Of a DNA stretch of 18,010 nucleotides, positions 1-6,982 are shown piece by piece. The position numbers and the translations under genes are program-made. Source of the DNA: JBJEFI01 sp051873875. GTDB taxonomy: Bacteria > Bacillota > Bacilli > Bacillales > Bacillaceae_G. Location: contig JBJEFI010000025.1 of NCBI GenBank assembly GCA_051873875.1, forward strand, positions 1 through 18,010, given 5' to 3'. The notes under the pieces are model-generated. The model saw only the letters and a list, made by a program, of their open reading frames with translations. It made no database searches and was not told the DNA's origin. Within the stretch, counting starts at the first letter, position 1. Each line of letters starts with the position of its first letter.

Positions 1-110
1 GAGCTACTGAATAGATGCAGCATTGGAATGACGATGCTGTAATATGCTAAAAATGTGAACAAGCTATTTACTAGTAAATAGATGAAGACGCTTGATTTAC
101 GTATGGACAC
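1..110 (-). CDS. Membrane protein, N-terminal fragment (continues beyond window start)
   Basis: An open frame starts at a GTG at 110 and runs off the left edge (about 36 codons). It encodes a short basic N-terminus (SIRKS) followed by a strongly hydrophobic stretch (VFIYLLVNSLFTFLAYY), as in the first transmembrane helix of a transporter. The start was chosen because AGGAAGGAG (118-126) lies 7 nt upstream and a good promoter lies at 151-179. The gene reads away from the MATE gene and is separated from it by a terminator, so it is a separate unit. Too little is present to name a family; an MFS-type transporter is a guess. Confidence 0.5.
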   Translation of the reverse strand, partial: MSIRKSSVFIYLLVNSLFTFLAYYSIVIPMLHLFSS

Positions 111-150
111 TGTATGGCTCCTTCCTTTTTTAGAACTAAATGTATTATCT

Positions 151-179
151 ATTATACATGTGAAAATGCAGAGGGTTAA
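151..179 (-). promoter_or_regulatory. Sigma-A-type promoter for the truncated membrane protein gene
   Basis: On the minus strand there is a TTAACC -35 (174-179), a 17-nt spacer and a perfect TATAAT -10 (151-156). It is about 40 nt upstream of the GTG at 110, with the ribosome binding site between. Confidence 0.6.
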
Positions 180-258
180 CAGAAAAATCATTTCTTCTGC
201 AATTAGCATGGGATTGATTCTTGTCGCATGTATATTTGTACCAATTCTTTTTATGTAA
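160..258 (+). CDS. Possible 32-residue single-TM peptide
   Basis: A GTG-to-TAA frame of 33 codons encodes a basic start (VKMQRVNRK) and one hydrophobic segment (AISMGLILVACIFVPILF). It is followed 15 nt later by a strong hairpin terminator. Against it: no clear Shine-Dalgarno, and its 5' end overlaps the minus-strand promoter at 151-179. It could be a small membrane peptide, a gene remnant or chance. I do not recognise it. Confidence 0.2.
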   Translation: MKMQRVNRKIISSAISMGLILVACIFVPILFM

Positions 259-273
259 ATGAATCAATGAACA

Positions 274-303
274 AAAAAGCACATCAATTTGATGTGCTTT
301 TTG
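274..303. terminator. Bidirectional rho-independent terminator
   Basis: The inverted repeat GCACATC/GATGTGC (arms up to 9 bp, AT-rich loop) is flanked by an A run on the left and a T run on the right, so it works on either strand. It directly follows the minus-strand MATE stop at 305. Confidence 0.85.
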
Positions 304-304
304 T

Positions 305-1663
305 TTATGCTGATTTTGGTTGTGTGTCGACAATTGGTTGACGGTGCTGTTTTAAATAACGCGTTAATAAGAAGAAGGCAATAACTAAACAAATTGTCTC
401 TGAAACGGCAGTGGCAAACCAAAGCTTACCTGCTCCAAATAGAATAATCATGGAAGCTAGTCCTACGGGAACTAATAGTAATCCTCTTGAAATAGAAATC
501 ATTAAAGAGCGTTTTGGTTGTTCAATTGCTGCAAAGAATCCACCAATTACAACGTTAAATCCTAATATTAGGAAAGAGGCAGAGAACATTTTTAGTGCAA
601 CCGTTGAGTAAGTTGTTAAATCAATATGAGCTGGATCAATGAAAATACCAACTAAATAGTTTGCCCCAATCTGACATACCACAAAGGCGATAGCACCGCA
701 AATTGCTGCCGATACTAATGCGTAGCGCAATAGTTTGTGAACAAGTTTCATTCGGTTTTGTCCATAATAAAAGCTTACTAATGGCTGCATTCCTTGTGTT
801 AAGCCAATCATAACCATTAACATTAACGTGTTTACGTAACTAATAATTGTATACGAAACGACACCATCTTGTCCGATAGTCGCTAAAATACTCCAGTTAA
901 AAAGAAAGATAACAATACCAGTTGAAAATTCCGTAATACAATCGGAAAAGCCGATAGATAAAACACGTTTATATACACCTAACTTCCATGTGAAACGTGA
1001 AAAGGTTAAATTTGATTTTTTACTTATCATAAAATGAACAAGGAAAATAGCGAGTAAGACAACTTGGGAAATACCCGTTGCATAAGCTGCTCCCTCAATG
1101 CCCCATCCAAATTTAATAACGAAAAAGTAATCCAATACAATGTTCGTTAGTGCACTAGCACAGGCACCTAATGTGGCTAGTACAGGAAATCCATCTGTTT
1201 TTACAAGTACCTCTAGGCAATAAGAAACAATAAAGAAAGCACTGAATACGATGACAATTCTTAAATAATCTGTTACATATGGAATGATTGCATCGTTAGC
1301 ACCCAAAAAGTATGCTAATGAATCAAGGTTCGTTAATGCAAGAACCGTAATAATTATTGAAATAATAATAAGAATAACAGTGTTCATTGTAAAAAGTTCG
1401 TTCGCTTTTTTTGTTTCACCTTTTCCCATGGCAATGGCAATTAAAGTGGATGCTCCAACTGCGAACCATAAGGATAGGGCAAACAGAGAGTTGATAAATG
1501 GCATGGCAATGTTAACGGCAGCAAGAGCTGTTTCGCCAACCCCTTTTGCAACGAATATACCATCAACCATTGTGTAAACCGAGAATACCAACATGGCAAG
1601 GACGGATGGAATTGCATAATTTAAAAATTGCTTCAACAATGCTGGTTGTTTTTGTGATGACAT
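305..1663 (-). CDS. MATE family multidrug efflux transporter
   Basis: This 452-residue polytopic membrane protein has about 12 predicted helices in two related halves, the usual size and layout of MATE (MepA/NorM/DinF-like) exporters. These use an Na+ or H+ gradient to expel cationic drugs. The N-terminal region around residues 14-55 (IPSVLAMLVFSVYTMVDGIFVA...ALAAVNIAMP) is typical of bacterial MATE proteins with a VDGIFVA-type helix. AGAAGGGAAG precedes the ATG. The gene is divergent from a MerR regulator, and the shared intergenic region holds a MerR-type promoter facing this gene, so it is very likely activated by that regulator when a ligand binds. Family assignment is strong; the substrate cannot be read from the sequence. 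Confidence 0.92.
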   Translation of the reverse strand: MSSQKQPALLKQFLNYAIPSVLAMLVFSVYTMVDGIFVAKGVGETALAAVNIAMPFINSLFALSLWFAVGASTLIAIAMGKGETKKANELFTMNTVILIIISIIITVLALTNLDSLAYFLGANDAIIPYVTDYLRIVIVFSAFFIVSYCLEVLVKTDGFPVLATLGACASALTNIVLDYFFVIKFGWGIEGAAYATGISQVVLLAIFLVHFMISKKSNLTFSRFTWKLGVYKRVLSIGFSDCITEFSTGIVIFLFNWSILATIGQDGVVSYTIISYVNTLMLMVMIGLTQGMQPLVSFYYGQNRMKLVHKLLRYALVSAAICGAIAFVVCQIGANYLVGIFIDPAHIDLTTYSTVALKMFSASFLILGFNVVIGGFFAAIEQPKRSLMISISRGLLLVPVGLASMIILFGAGKLWFATAVSETICLVIAFFLLTRYLKQHRQPIVDTQPKSA

Positions 1664-1727
1664 GATAAAACTTCCCTTCTGCTAATTGGCTATGTCGATT
1701 GAAGTTATTGTCCGATAGCACTATTCA

Positions 1728-1756
1728 TTGTTATCTACAATAAACCTTGGTACAAT
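1728..1756 (+). promoter_or_regulatory. Promoter of the merR-family gene, overlapping the operator
   Basis: TTGTTA (1728-1733), a 17-nt spacer and TACAAT (1751-1756), preceded by TGG (1748-1750) to give an extended -10. The -10 lies inside the MerR dyad, so binding there should repress the regulator's own gene while activating the MATE gene. Confidence 0.65.
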
Positions 1757-1767
1757 ACTAAGGTCAA
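1737..1767 (-). promoter_or_regulatory. MerR-type promoter/operator of the MATE gene (19-bp spacer with central dyad)
   Basis: On the minus strand: -35 TTGACC (1762-1767), a 19-bp spacer, and -10 TATTGT (1737-1742). Within it is the dyad ACCTTGG (1744-1750) / CTAAGGT (1758-1764), 6 of 7 bases symmetric around a 7-bp centre. A 19-bp spacer filled by a dyad is the hallmark of promoters that MerR proteins activate by untwisting DNA. It lies about 75 nt upstream of the MATE start. Confidence 0.88.
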
Positions 1768-1806
1768 GAGAAATATTTATTTTTTATTTACAAAGAGGGT
1801 AAAGTT

Positions 1807-2613
1807 ATGAAAGAATATTATAAAATTAGTGAAATATCTTCCTTATATAACATTTGCACAGATTCGTTACGTTACTATGAAAAAAAGGGAATATTAACAC
1901 CAAGACGAGATAAAAATGGGTATCGTTTATACGGATTACGAGATATATGGAAGCTAAATGTGATTAAAGAGTTGCGTCAACTTGATTTTTCGACAGAGCG
2001 AATTAAAACATATTTAGATGAACGAACGGTTGATACAACTCTTCGATTATTAATGGAAGAAGATAATTTGATTGAAGAAAAAATTCAAGAGCTGAGAGCA
2101 CTCCAAAAAAATATTCGTCAACGAACAGCAGATATGAATAAATCTTTAAGGCTACAATGTGGTAAAATCGCCATTCGTTCTTTTGAAGATCGTCGTTGCT
2201 GTCGTATTCAAGAAAATGTTAGTTTAGAAAGTGAAATAGATTTTTTAATTAAAAAGCTACAAAAATCAAGCGAAAATTCTTTACATATTATTGGGAATAG
2301 TAGAATTGGAGCGTGTATTGACGAGTCCTATTGGAAGAAGGGAATTTATCATCAATTTAGCTCCGTGTTTATTATTGATGAGCAATCACCATGGTTTGAT
2401 GATGTGATTAAGGGTGGCATCTATTTAACAATTAGTTATCGAGGGGACTATAGTCAAACGGCACAGTATTTAGAGCAACTAGTGGCATTTTCAAACGAAA
2501 ATGGCTATACCATTATTGGTGAACCATTAGAGTTATATAAAATTGATATTCATGAAACAAGTCTTCGTGAAGAGTTTGTAACAGAAATACAATTGCCAGT
2601 GGTGAAGGATTAG
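1807..2613 (+). CDS. MerR family transcriptional regulator with effector-binding C-terminal domain (BmrR-like)
   Basis: A 268-residue protein. Residues 5-75 form the MerR winged helix-turn-helix (KISEISSLYNI...SLRYYEKKGILTPRRDKNGYRLY), residues about 78-115 the antiparallel coiled-coil dimer helix, and the remaining ~150 residues are long enough for a GyrI-like/BmrR-type ligand-binding domain. The shorter metal-sensing MerR proteins lack this domain, so an organic (drug-like) inducer is likelier than a metal. AAAGAGGG precedes the ATG. It is divergent from the MATE transporter and should control it through the dyad at 1744-1764. Regulator class is certain; ligand unknown. Confidence 0.92.
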   Translation: MKEYYKISEISSLYNICTDSLRYYEKKGILTPRRDKNGYRLYGLRDIWKLNVIKELRQLDFSTERIKTYLDERTVDTTLRLLMEEDNLIEEKIQELRALQKNIRQRTADMNKSLRLQCGKIAIRSFEDRRCCRIQENVSLESEIDFLIKKLQKSSENSLHIIGNSRIGACIDESYWKKGIYHQFSSVFIIDEQSPWFDDVIKGGIYLTISYRGDYSQTAQYLEQLVAFSNENGYTIIGEPLELYKIDIHETSLREEFVTEIQLPVVKD

Positions 2614-2655
2614 TTTAGTAAGGGAATTAATTTAAAGAGGAGTAGGGGATACACA

Positions 2656-3063
2656 ATGGTATTAAGATATTAATGCTTACTATTAGACCATGATGATACA
2701 GCAATAAAGAGTACATCTAATATACATTATCCATCTTTTGTGGTGGCATTAAAGGAGTTAAGACCAAATGATGACANNNNNNNNNNNNNNNNNNNNNNNN
2801 NNNNNNNNNNNNNNNNNNNNNNNNNNNNNNNNNNNNNNNNNNNNNNNNNNNNNNNNNNNNNNNNNNNNNNNNNNNNATACATTATCCATCTTTTGTGGTG
2901 GCATTAAAGGAGTTAAGACCAAATGATGACAAAAAGCTGTAATGTAGATTTTGCAGCGGCAGGTTGGTCACATCACATTCCTGAAATAAGAGAGCAGATG
3001 AAATGAGAAGCAACGTATTATTTTGAACAGGTGAAAGAGTTTAGAGATTTTATTTTTCTCTAA
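2656..3063 (+). pseudogene. Remnant of a HAD-superfamily hydrolase gene
   Basis: A good ribosome binding site (AGAGGAG) precedes an ATG at 2656, but codon 6 is TAA (2671-2673). Reading on gives HAD motif I, DHDDT (2686-2700, the DxDxT nucleophile motif), then IHYPSFVVALKELRPN, typical of phosphoglycolate-phosphatase-like proteins. The C-terminal tail of such a protein (NVDFAAAGWSHHIPEIREQMK, stop, EATYYFEQVKEFRDFIF) follows from 2941 to 3063. Once the 100-N gap is collapsed (see 2722-2931), the two parts are in different frames and the central ~130 residues of a normal ~215-residue HAD enzyme are missing. So it carries a nonsense codon, an internal deletion and a further stop. It has its own terminator. 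The family call rests on motif I and the tail pattern. Confidence 0.75.
2722..2931. other. Scaffold gap flanked by identical 55-bp ends (likely unmerged contig overlap)
   Basis: Bases 2777-2876 are exactly 100 N. The 55 bases before the gap (2722-2776) are identical to the 55 after it (2877-2931). The same arrangement occurs at 15559-15768, so this is probably one locus written twice. The true sequence should lack 155 bp here. Confidence 0.9.
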
Positions 3064-3075
3064 AAAGTGGAAGAG

Positions 3076-3120
3076 GCAAAAAGCACGTCATATCCTAGTT
3101 AGGGTGTGACGTGCTTTTTT
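3076..3120 (+). terminator. Rho-independent terminator after the HAD remnant
   Basis: AAAAAGCACGTCA (3078-3090) pairs with TGACGTGCTTTTT (3106-3118). The inner bases continue the stem through G-U pairs (CCTA/TAGG). A run of seven T follows. Confidence 0.85.
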
Positions 3121-3148
3121 TAGAAATAAAAGAGGCTTTGCATATTCC

Positions 3149-3177
3149 TTGACGTATTATTCTAAAAATTCTATAAT
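3149..3177 (+). promoter_or_regulatory. Sigma-A promoter of the marR-MFS operon
   Basis: TTGACG (3149-3154), a 17-nt spacer and a perfect TATAAT (3172-3177). The leader to the GTG at 3271 is about 87 nt and contains the palindrome at 3195-3222. Confidence 0.8.
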
Positions 3178-3194
3178 TCATAATTAGCTAAAAA

Positions 3195-3222
3195 ATTAAT
3201 AATTAAGTTCTTAATAATTAAT
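3195..3222. promoter_or_regulatory. Palindromic operator candidate for the MarR regulator
   Basis: Arms of 13 bp (ATTAATAATTAAG, then TT, then CTTAATAATTAAT) match at 12 of 13 positions. It lies just downstream of the predicted transcription start, where a bound MarR dimer would block transcription. The AT richness makes chance palindromes more likely, so this is a moderate call. Confidence 0.55.
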
Positions 3223-3270
3223 TTGTTAATTATTTTTGATAATTTCTGTGATGGAAAGGAGGCTACACTG

Positions 3271-3690
3271 GTGGATAGAAATGAGGAATTGTTTGAGGTT
3301 ACTGCTATGTTTCGAATGTTCTTAAAGAGAGTTTCGCAAGATTGGAAGAAACAAGGGCACGGTATTAACATTACTCAGTTTAAAGTACTTTTTCACTTAG
3401 TAAATGAAGGCCCTCAAAAAGTTTCACAAATTGCAAATGCACTAAGTCTTTCATCTGCAGCGGTAACTGGAATAACAGATCAATTATTAAACGAAGGCTA
3501 TGTAAGGAAAGAACGAGAAAAAAATGATAGAAGAGTTGTAACGATCACGATTATAGAAAAGGGGAAATTTATCGTGAAGAATGTGTTAGACGGCCAGCAA
3601 AAATCGTTGCAATCATACTTCGAAAGACTATCAGAAGAAGATATTCAGCAATTAAAACGGATTTTTGGCGTTTTAGTTGAGAATATATAA
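3271..3690 (+). CDS. MarR family transcriptional regulator
   Basis: A 139-residue protein of the usual MarR size. The winged HTH lies around residues 35-105: ITQFKVLFHLVNEGPQKVSQIANALSLSSAAVTGITDQLLNEGYVRKE, then REKNDRRVV, the conserved D-R-R wing. Flanking helices form the dimer interface. The GTG at 3271 was chosen because AAAGGAGG sits 8 nt upstream; a longer frame from 3223 has no ribosome binding site and overlaps the operator palindrome. It is 31 nt upstream of the MFS exporter and almost certainly represses that operon until a drug or phenolic ligand binds. Ligand unknown. Confidence 0.9.
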   Translation: MDRNEELFEVTAMFRMFLKRVSQDWKKQGHGINITQFKVLFHLVNEGPQKVSQIANALSLSSAAVTGITDQLLNEGYVRKEREKNDRRVVTITIIEKGKFIVKNVLDGQQKSLQSYFERLSEEDIQQLKRIFGVLVENI

Positions 3691-3721
3691 GGAAGGGTTT
3701 AGGAAAGGGGAGAACACACAA

Positions 3722-5353
3722 ATGGAACATTTATCGCTTCAAAAAAAGAAAACGATTATGTTTGCGATTATGGCTGCTATGTTTTTTGCGGCAATCAATC
3801 AAACAATTGTAAGTACGGCGATGCCACGTATTATTGCAATTTTAGATGGCATGGATTACTATACATGGACAATTAATATTTACTTACTTACATCAACAAT
3901 TGCAACTGTACTTGTTGGGAAGCTTTCCGATATGTTTGGTCGGAAGCCATTTTTATTACTAGGTATTTTATTATTTATGATTGGTGCATTTTTAACAGGT
4001 ACGTCATCAGATGTATATCAATTCATTACTTATAGAGGGATTCAGGGGGTTGGAGCTGGTATAATTCAATCAACTGCATTTACTGCCGTAGGGGATTTAT
4101 TCCCGCCTCGTGAACGTGGGAAATGGATGGGCTTAATGTCAGCTGTATTCGGTTTCTCTAGTGTCATTGGACCGTTACTTGGTGGTTATTTAGTAGATAA
4201 TTTAGAGTGGCATTGGTTATTCTGGATTTTCCTACCAATTGGTATTGTTGCTTTTGGTATGATTTTAGTACTATTTCCAAAAGTGGAAAGACGTAAGTCG
4301 GAAGGTATTGATTATTTAGGTTCATTGTTTATTACAACGACAATTGTGCCATTACTACTTGCTTTTTCTTGGGCTGGAACAGAATATGAATGGGGCTCAT
4401 CACGAATTTTAGGCTTATTTGCTGCAACTTTCGTGTCAGCTCTTATTTTTATCTTTGTAGAATCAAAAGTGAAAAATCCGATTTTACCGTTAAGTTTATT
4501 TAAAAACAATGTTGTAACGATTTCTAACTTAATTGGTTTCATTATGAACTTTGGGATGATGGGTGCTTTAATTTATATCTCATTCTTTGTTCAAGGTGTA
4601 CTAGGCATCTCACCAACTTATTCTGGCTATGTGACAATCCCAATGTCGGTTTCAATGGTTGCTGCTAGTGCTATTACTGGACAATTAATCGCAAAATCTG
4701 GAAAATACAAACGATACGCATTAGTTGGTGTGCCAATCATGATAGCTGGTATGGCAATTATGATCTTTATGCACAACGCAACGTTAGCTGTTATTAGTAT
4801 GATTATTTTTGGTCTTGGTCTTGGGTTATGTATGCCTGTCTTATCACTGGCAACTCAAAATGCTGTTTCTCATAAAGAGTTAGGGGTTGTTACGGCATCT
4901 TCCCAGTTATTCCGTAATTTAGGTGGTACAATTGGGGTTGCAATAATGGGAACAGTTATGTCAAATAATTTAGCAACTCATTTAAAAGAAAAAATGCAAG
5001 CATCTGCTGCCGATCTTGCAACATTAGATCCACAAATGGCAAAAGAAATGGCTGGATTTGCCAACCCACAAGTATTAATGAACAAACCATTACTTGAAAA
5101 AACAGAGGCAAGTTTACCACCAGATTTACAAACGGTATTCGTACACATGATTGATAACATTCGAGATGCATTATCACAAACATTATCGACTGTATTTTTA
5201 ACATCAACACTTGTGCTAGTAGTGGCATTTTTCCTTGTATTCTTCTTGAAAGAATTGCCACTTCGAACTTCTAACCACACATATGAAGGTGGAAAAGGAC
5301 ACGACGGCGAAGAATCAAAAAGACCAACTGCAGTTGGAGAATTAGATTCTTAA
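3722..5353 (+). CDS. MFS drug:H+ antiporter, DHA2 (EmrB/QacA, 14-TM) family
   Basis: A 543-residue exporter with about 14 predicted helices, the length typical of DHA2 proteins. Visible motifs: INQTIVSTAMPRI in helix 1 (Asn where many relatives have Asp), motif A GKLSDMFGRKP at residues 66-76, GIQGVGAG, and motif C-like SSVIGPLLGGYLVD. Extra hydrophilic sequence lies near residues 415-470, before the last helix, and the C-terminus is a charged tail. ATG 3722 is preferred over an in-frame TTG at 3677 because AAAGGGGAG lies 9 nt upstream and the TTG would overlap the end of the marR gene. It is co-transcribed with MarR and closed by the terminator at 5382. It likely exports lipophilic drugs in exchange for protons. 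Confidence 0.93.
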   Translation: MEHLSLQKKKTIMFAIMAAMFFAAINQTIVSTAMPRIIAILDGMDYYTWTINIYLLTSTIATVLVGKLSDMFGRKPFLLLGILLFMIGAFLTGTSSDVYQFITYRGIQGVGAGIIQSTAFTAVGDLFPPRERGKWMGLMSAVFGFSSVIGPLLGGYLVDNLEWHWLFWIFLPIGIVAFGMILVLFPKVERRKSEGIDYLGSLFITTTIVPLLLAFSWAGTEYEWGSSRILGLFAATFVSALIFIFVESKVKNPILPLSLFKNNVVTISNLIGFIMNFGMMGALIYISFFVQGVLGISPTYSGYVTIPMSVSMVAASAITGQLIAKSGKYKRYALVGVPIMIAGMAIMIFMHNATLAVISMIIFGLGLGLCMPVLSLATQNAVSHKELGVVTASSQLFRNLGGTIGVAIMGTVMSNNLATHLKEKMQASAADLATLDPQMAKEMAGFANPQVLMNKPLLEKTEASLPPDLQTVFVHMIDNIRDALSQTLSTVFLTSTLVLVVAFFLVFFLKELPLRTSNHTYEGGKGHDGEESKRPTAVGELDS

Positions 5354-5381
5354 TAGGTTTAATAATTCTTAAATGAAACTA

Positions 5382-5423
5382 AAAACACTTATCTTACTTT
5401 TGGAGTAAGATAAGTGTTTTTTT
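5382..5423 (+). terminator. Rho-independent terminator of the marR-MFS operon
   Basis: A perfect 16-bp stem (5382-5397 with 5405-5420), a 7-nt loop TTTTGGA and a continuing T run. Confidence 0.92.
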
Positions 5424-5470
5424 ATAACGTCATTTTTATTTAAAAATGGGCTAACTGGATTGGAAATGGC

Positions 5471-5493
5471 GCATTTTTGATTCTGAAAAATGC
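5471..5493. repeat. 8-bp inverted repeat
   Basis: GCATTTTT and AAAAATGC flank a 7-nt loop. No T tract follows on the + strand, so it is not an obvious terminator. The rest of 5424-5572 holds only the presumed leader of the broken GNAT gene. Confidence 0.4.
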
Positions 5494-5572
5494 TTAAGGT
5501 CGTTGTGAAAATATAGGAATGATAGTATTTATAGTAACGATTACTTATATGTTAGTGGGGGAGATAAAGAGC

Positions 5573-6118
5573 ATGAGAATAGAAACAAATCATATAATAA
5601 TTTGAGATTTTGAGAGGAAAGACGCAGAAAATCTGTATAGGATTGTTAGAGAGAAGGGTATTTTTCGTTTTATACCTGATTGGGTAGGAGTTGGGGATTC
5701 ACCATAATTCTATTTTGGCTATATTGATTGGCATCAAGCTCGAAAAAGTTCAACAGATATTTATGAAAACAAAAGATATGTCATTGTCTTACCTGGAATG
5801 GATGAAATGATAGGAATGGTAGGTATGGGGATGGAAGATAAATTGAACGAAATTGAAGTAGCCTATTTTATGTCAGAAAAATATCAGAGAAAAGGATACA
5901 CAAAAGAAGCCATAACTGCTTTAGTAGAGTGGTGCTTTAATGTCTCAGATATAAAGTATCTTATTTTAACTATTGATTGTGCTAATATTCTTTCCTGCTA
6001 CCTTGCAGAGAAATGTGGTTTTGAATTATTTGGAAAAAGGACACCAATCGGACATAAACAGCCTAATATGGAAAGTGATAGTTATTTTTATCATAGAAGA
6101 TACAGAAATGTAGTGTAA
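5573..6118 (+). pseudogene. GNAT acetyltransferase gene with two in-frame nonsense codons
   Basis: Starting at the ATG at 5573 (GTGGGGGAGATAAAG upstream), a single frame runs 182 codons to TAA at 6118. It is interrupted by TGA at codon 11 (5603-5605) and TAA at codon 45 (5705-5707). Read through, it is a full-length RimJ/RimL-type N-acetyltransferase: DFERKDAENLY at the N-terminus, acceptor-side strand VIVLPGMDEMIGMVGMG, the acetyl-CoA loop YQRKGYTKEAI (Q/R-x-x-G-x-G/A type) and a C-terminal AEKCGFELFGKR. The frame is otherwise intact, which suggests recent inactivation; TGG to TGA and CAA to TAA are the simplest changes. The downstream part (from 5798) could in principle be expressed but lacks the N-terminal strand and a good ribosome binding site. 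Confidence 0.85.
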
Positions 6119-6155
6119 TCACTCGTGGATTTCTTACACATTATTAATAAAAAGG

Positions 6156-6191
6156 AAATTAGAGGATAAATGAACGTTTATCCTCTAATTT
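6156..6191 (-). terminator. Terminator of the DUF2809 gene
   Basis: A perfect 15-bp stem (6156-6170 with 6177-6191) and a 6-nt loop. On the minus strand it is followed by CCTTTTTATT, and it begins 6 nt after the DUF2809 stop. On the + strand it could also stop transcription from the GNAT pseudogene, though no T tract follows there. Confidence 0.75.
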
Positions 6192-6197
6192 GAAGTC

Positions 6198-6584
6198 CTA
6201 TCGTACATAATTTAAATAGATAAATTTATCAATTATTAGCCCAAGTACTATTCCAATACTGTAACTTAGTAAGTCCTCCCATAAGAAACCATATCCAAGC
6301 ACGAGTCCTCCAAGTGTAGTTGCACGTATATGATTTATCCAATCGGCTTGGTATAGCTGGGTTATTTCTATACAAAAAGAAAAAATAATTGCTATACTAA
6401 AGCAGTTTGCTAGCTTCCATGTTGGAATTAAAAATCTAAATCCATAATAAATCATCATAGCCCAAAGGACATCGCCGATAAATGGCGCAATAGCAGTTGG
6501 AAATAGGAACATGAACTTCCTCGATAACAAACCCATGAGCATGACTACTAAGGTGACGATAAAATACCCTGCTCTCTTTTTCAT
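6198..6584 (-). CDS. DUF2809 family small membrane protein
   Basis: A 128-residue protein with about four predicted transmembrane helices. The sequence fits the DUF2809 (YjgA-type) family pattern: GLLSRKF near the start, IGDVLWAMMIYYGFRFL in helix 2, FCIEITQLYQADWINHIRATTLGGLVLGYGFLWEDLL in the most conserved part (polar E, Q, W and R residues between helices), then a last helix. TAGGGGTT precedes the ATG. It is a single-gene unit closed by the hairpin at 6156. The biochemical function is not known to me; the family call is from pattern recall. Confidence 0.75.
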   Translation of the reverse strand: MKKRAGYFIVTLVVMLMGLLSRKFMFLFPTAIAPFIGDVLWAMMIYYGFRFLIPTWKLANCFSIAIIFSFCIEITQLYQADWINHIRATTLGGLVLGYGFLWEDLLSYSIGIVLGLIIDKFIYLNYVR

Positions 6585-6612
6585 ACTAAATTAACCCCTA
6601 CAATTTTTATAG

Positions 6613-6718
6613 TTTATTTCGTTTTAACTAGCATTAAGGCCCTACTTTAAAAATTAATGAAATCGAAGAAGTTTAAGTGGAAGATAATTACTAATAAAGC
6701 CCGATTCAACCAACTCCT
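6613..6718 (+). repeat. Decayed, truncated copy of the TTTAT-bounded repeat at 7582
   Basis: This aligns in the same orientation with the first ~105 bp of the element at 7582-7736. Shared stretches include TTTAT at the left end, TTTAACT, CGA(a/t)GAAGTTTAAG, AAAGCCCGATT and CAACT. The hairpin half of the element is absent or unrecognisable; a weak match to its right end (6861-6882) may be chance. Confidence 0.6.
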
Positions 6719-6841
6719 TTATTTTTGATAACTAAATTGTATTAAAACATTGCCTTATATTCTATCTTCTGATAAATGCACTTTGTCAAATTACAGTTAC
6801 AACTATGTTATTTCATGTATTTTTCATTAAAATTATCTCGC

Positions 6842-6982
6842 TCACACTGACATTAAGAAACCCATTGATGAAAGTTTCACTTCAACAATTGTATTGCCAT
6901 TTAACAATTATAGCATTAATTGTAAGTAAGCATATCCTTTACCTACGCCAATAGTCACAGTTTCATTTGGGCTTTCATCTCC
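6842..6982 (-). pseudogene. Possible protein-coding debris, unidentified
   Basis: The minus-strand frame reads GDESPNETVTIGVGKGYAYLQ, LML, stop, LLNGNTIVEVKLSSMGFLMSV. It has protein-like alternation but a stop in the middle and no start or ribosome binding site. I do not recognise the family, and it may be chance. Confidence 0.2.

Noticed and set aside
145..333. Minus-strand open frame of 62 codons
   Set aside because: It overlaps the MATE stop, the bidirectional terminator and the promoter at 151-179, and its composition (many His, Asn, Gln) is not protein-like.
1284..1577. Plus-strand open frame of 97 codons inside the MATE gene
   Set aside because: Antisense shadow of a well-supported transporter gene; no ribosome binding site or family pattern.
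2722..2931. A real 55-bp direct repeat around an insertion
   Set aside because: The same 55-bp length and exactly 100 N recur at the kinase gap, where collapse restores a gene, so an assembly artefact explains both.
3223..3270. Upstream extension of the MarR gene to an ATG at 3223
   Set aside because: It has no ribosome binding site and begins directly after the operator palindrome, while the GTG at 3271 has AAAGGAGG at ideal spacing.
3677..3721. TTG start giving a 558-residue MFS protein
   Set aside because: It overlaps the marR stop and has no ribosome binding site; the ATG at 3722 has one.
4956..5280. Two long minus-strand frames within the MFS gene
   Set aside because: Antisense shadows caused by the codon pattern of the exporter; no ribosome binding site.
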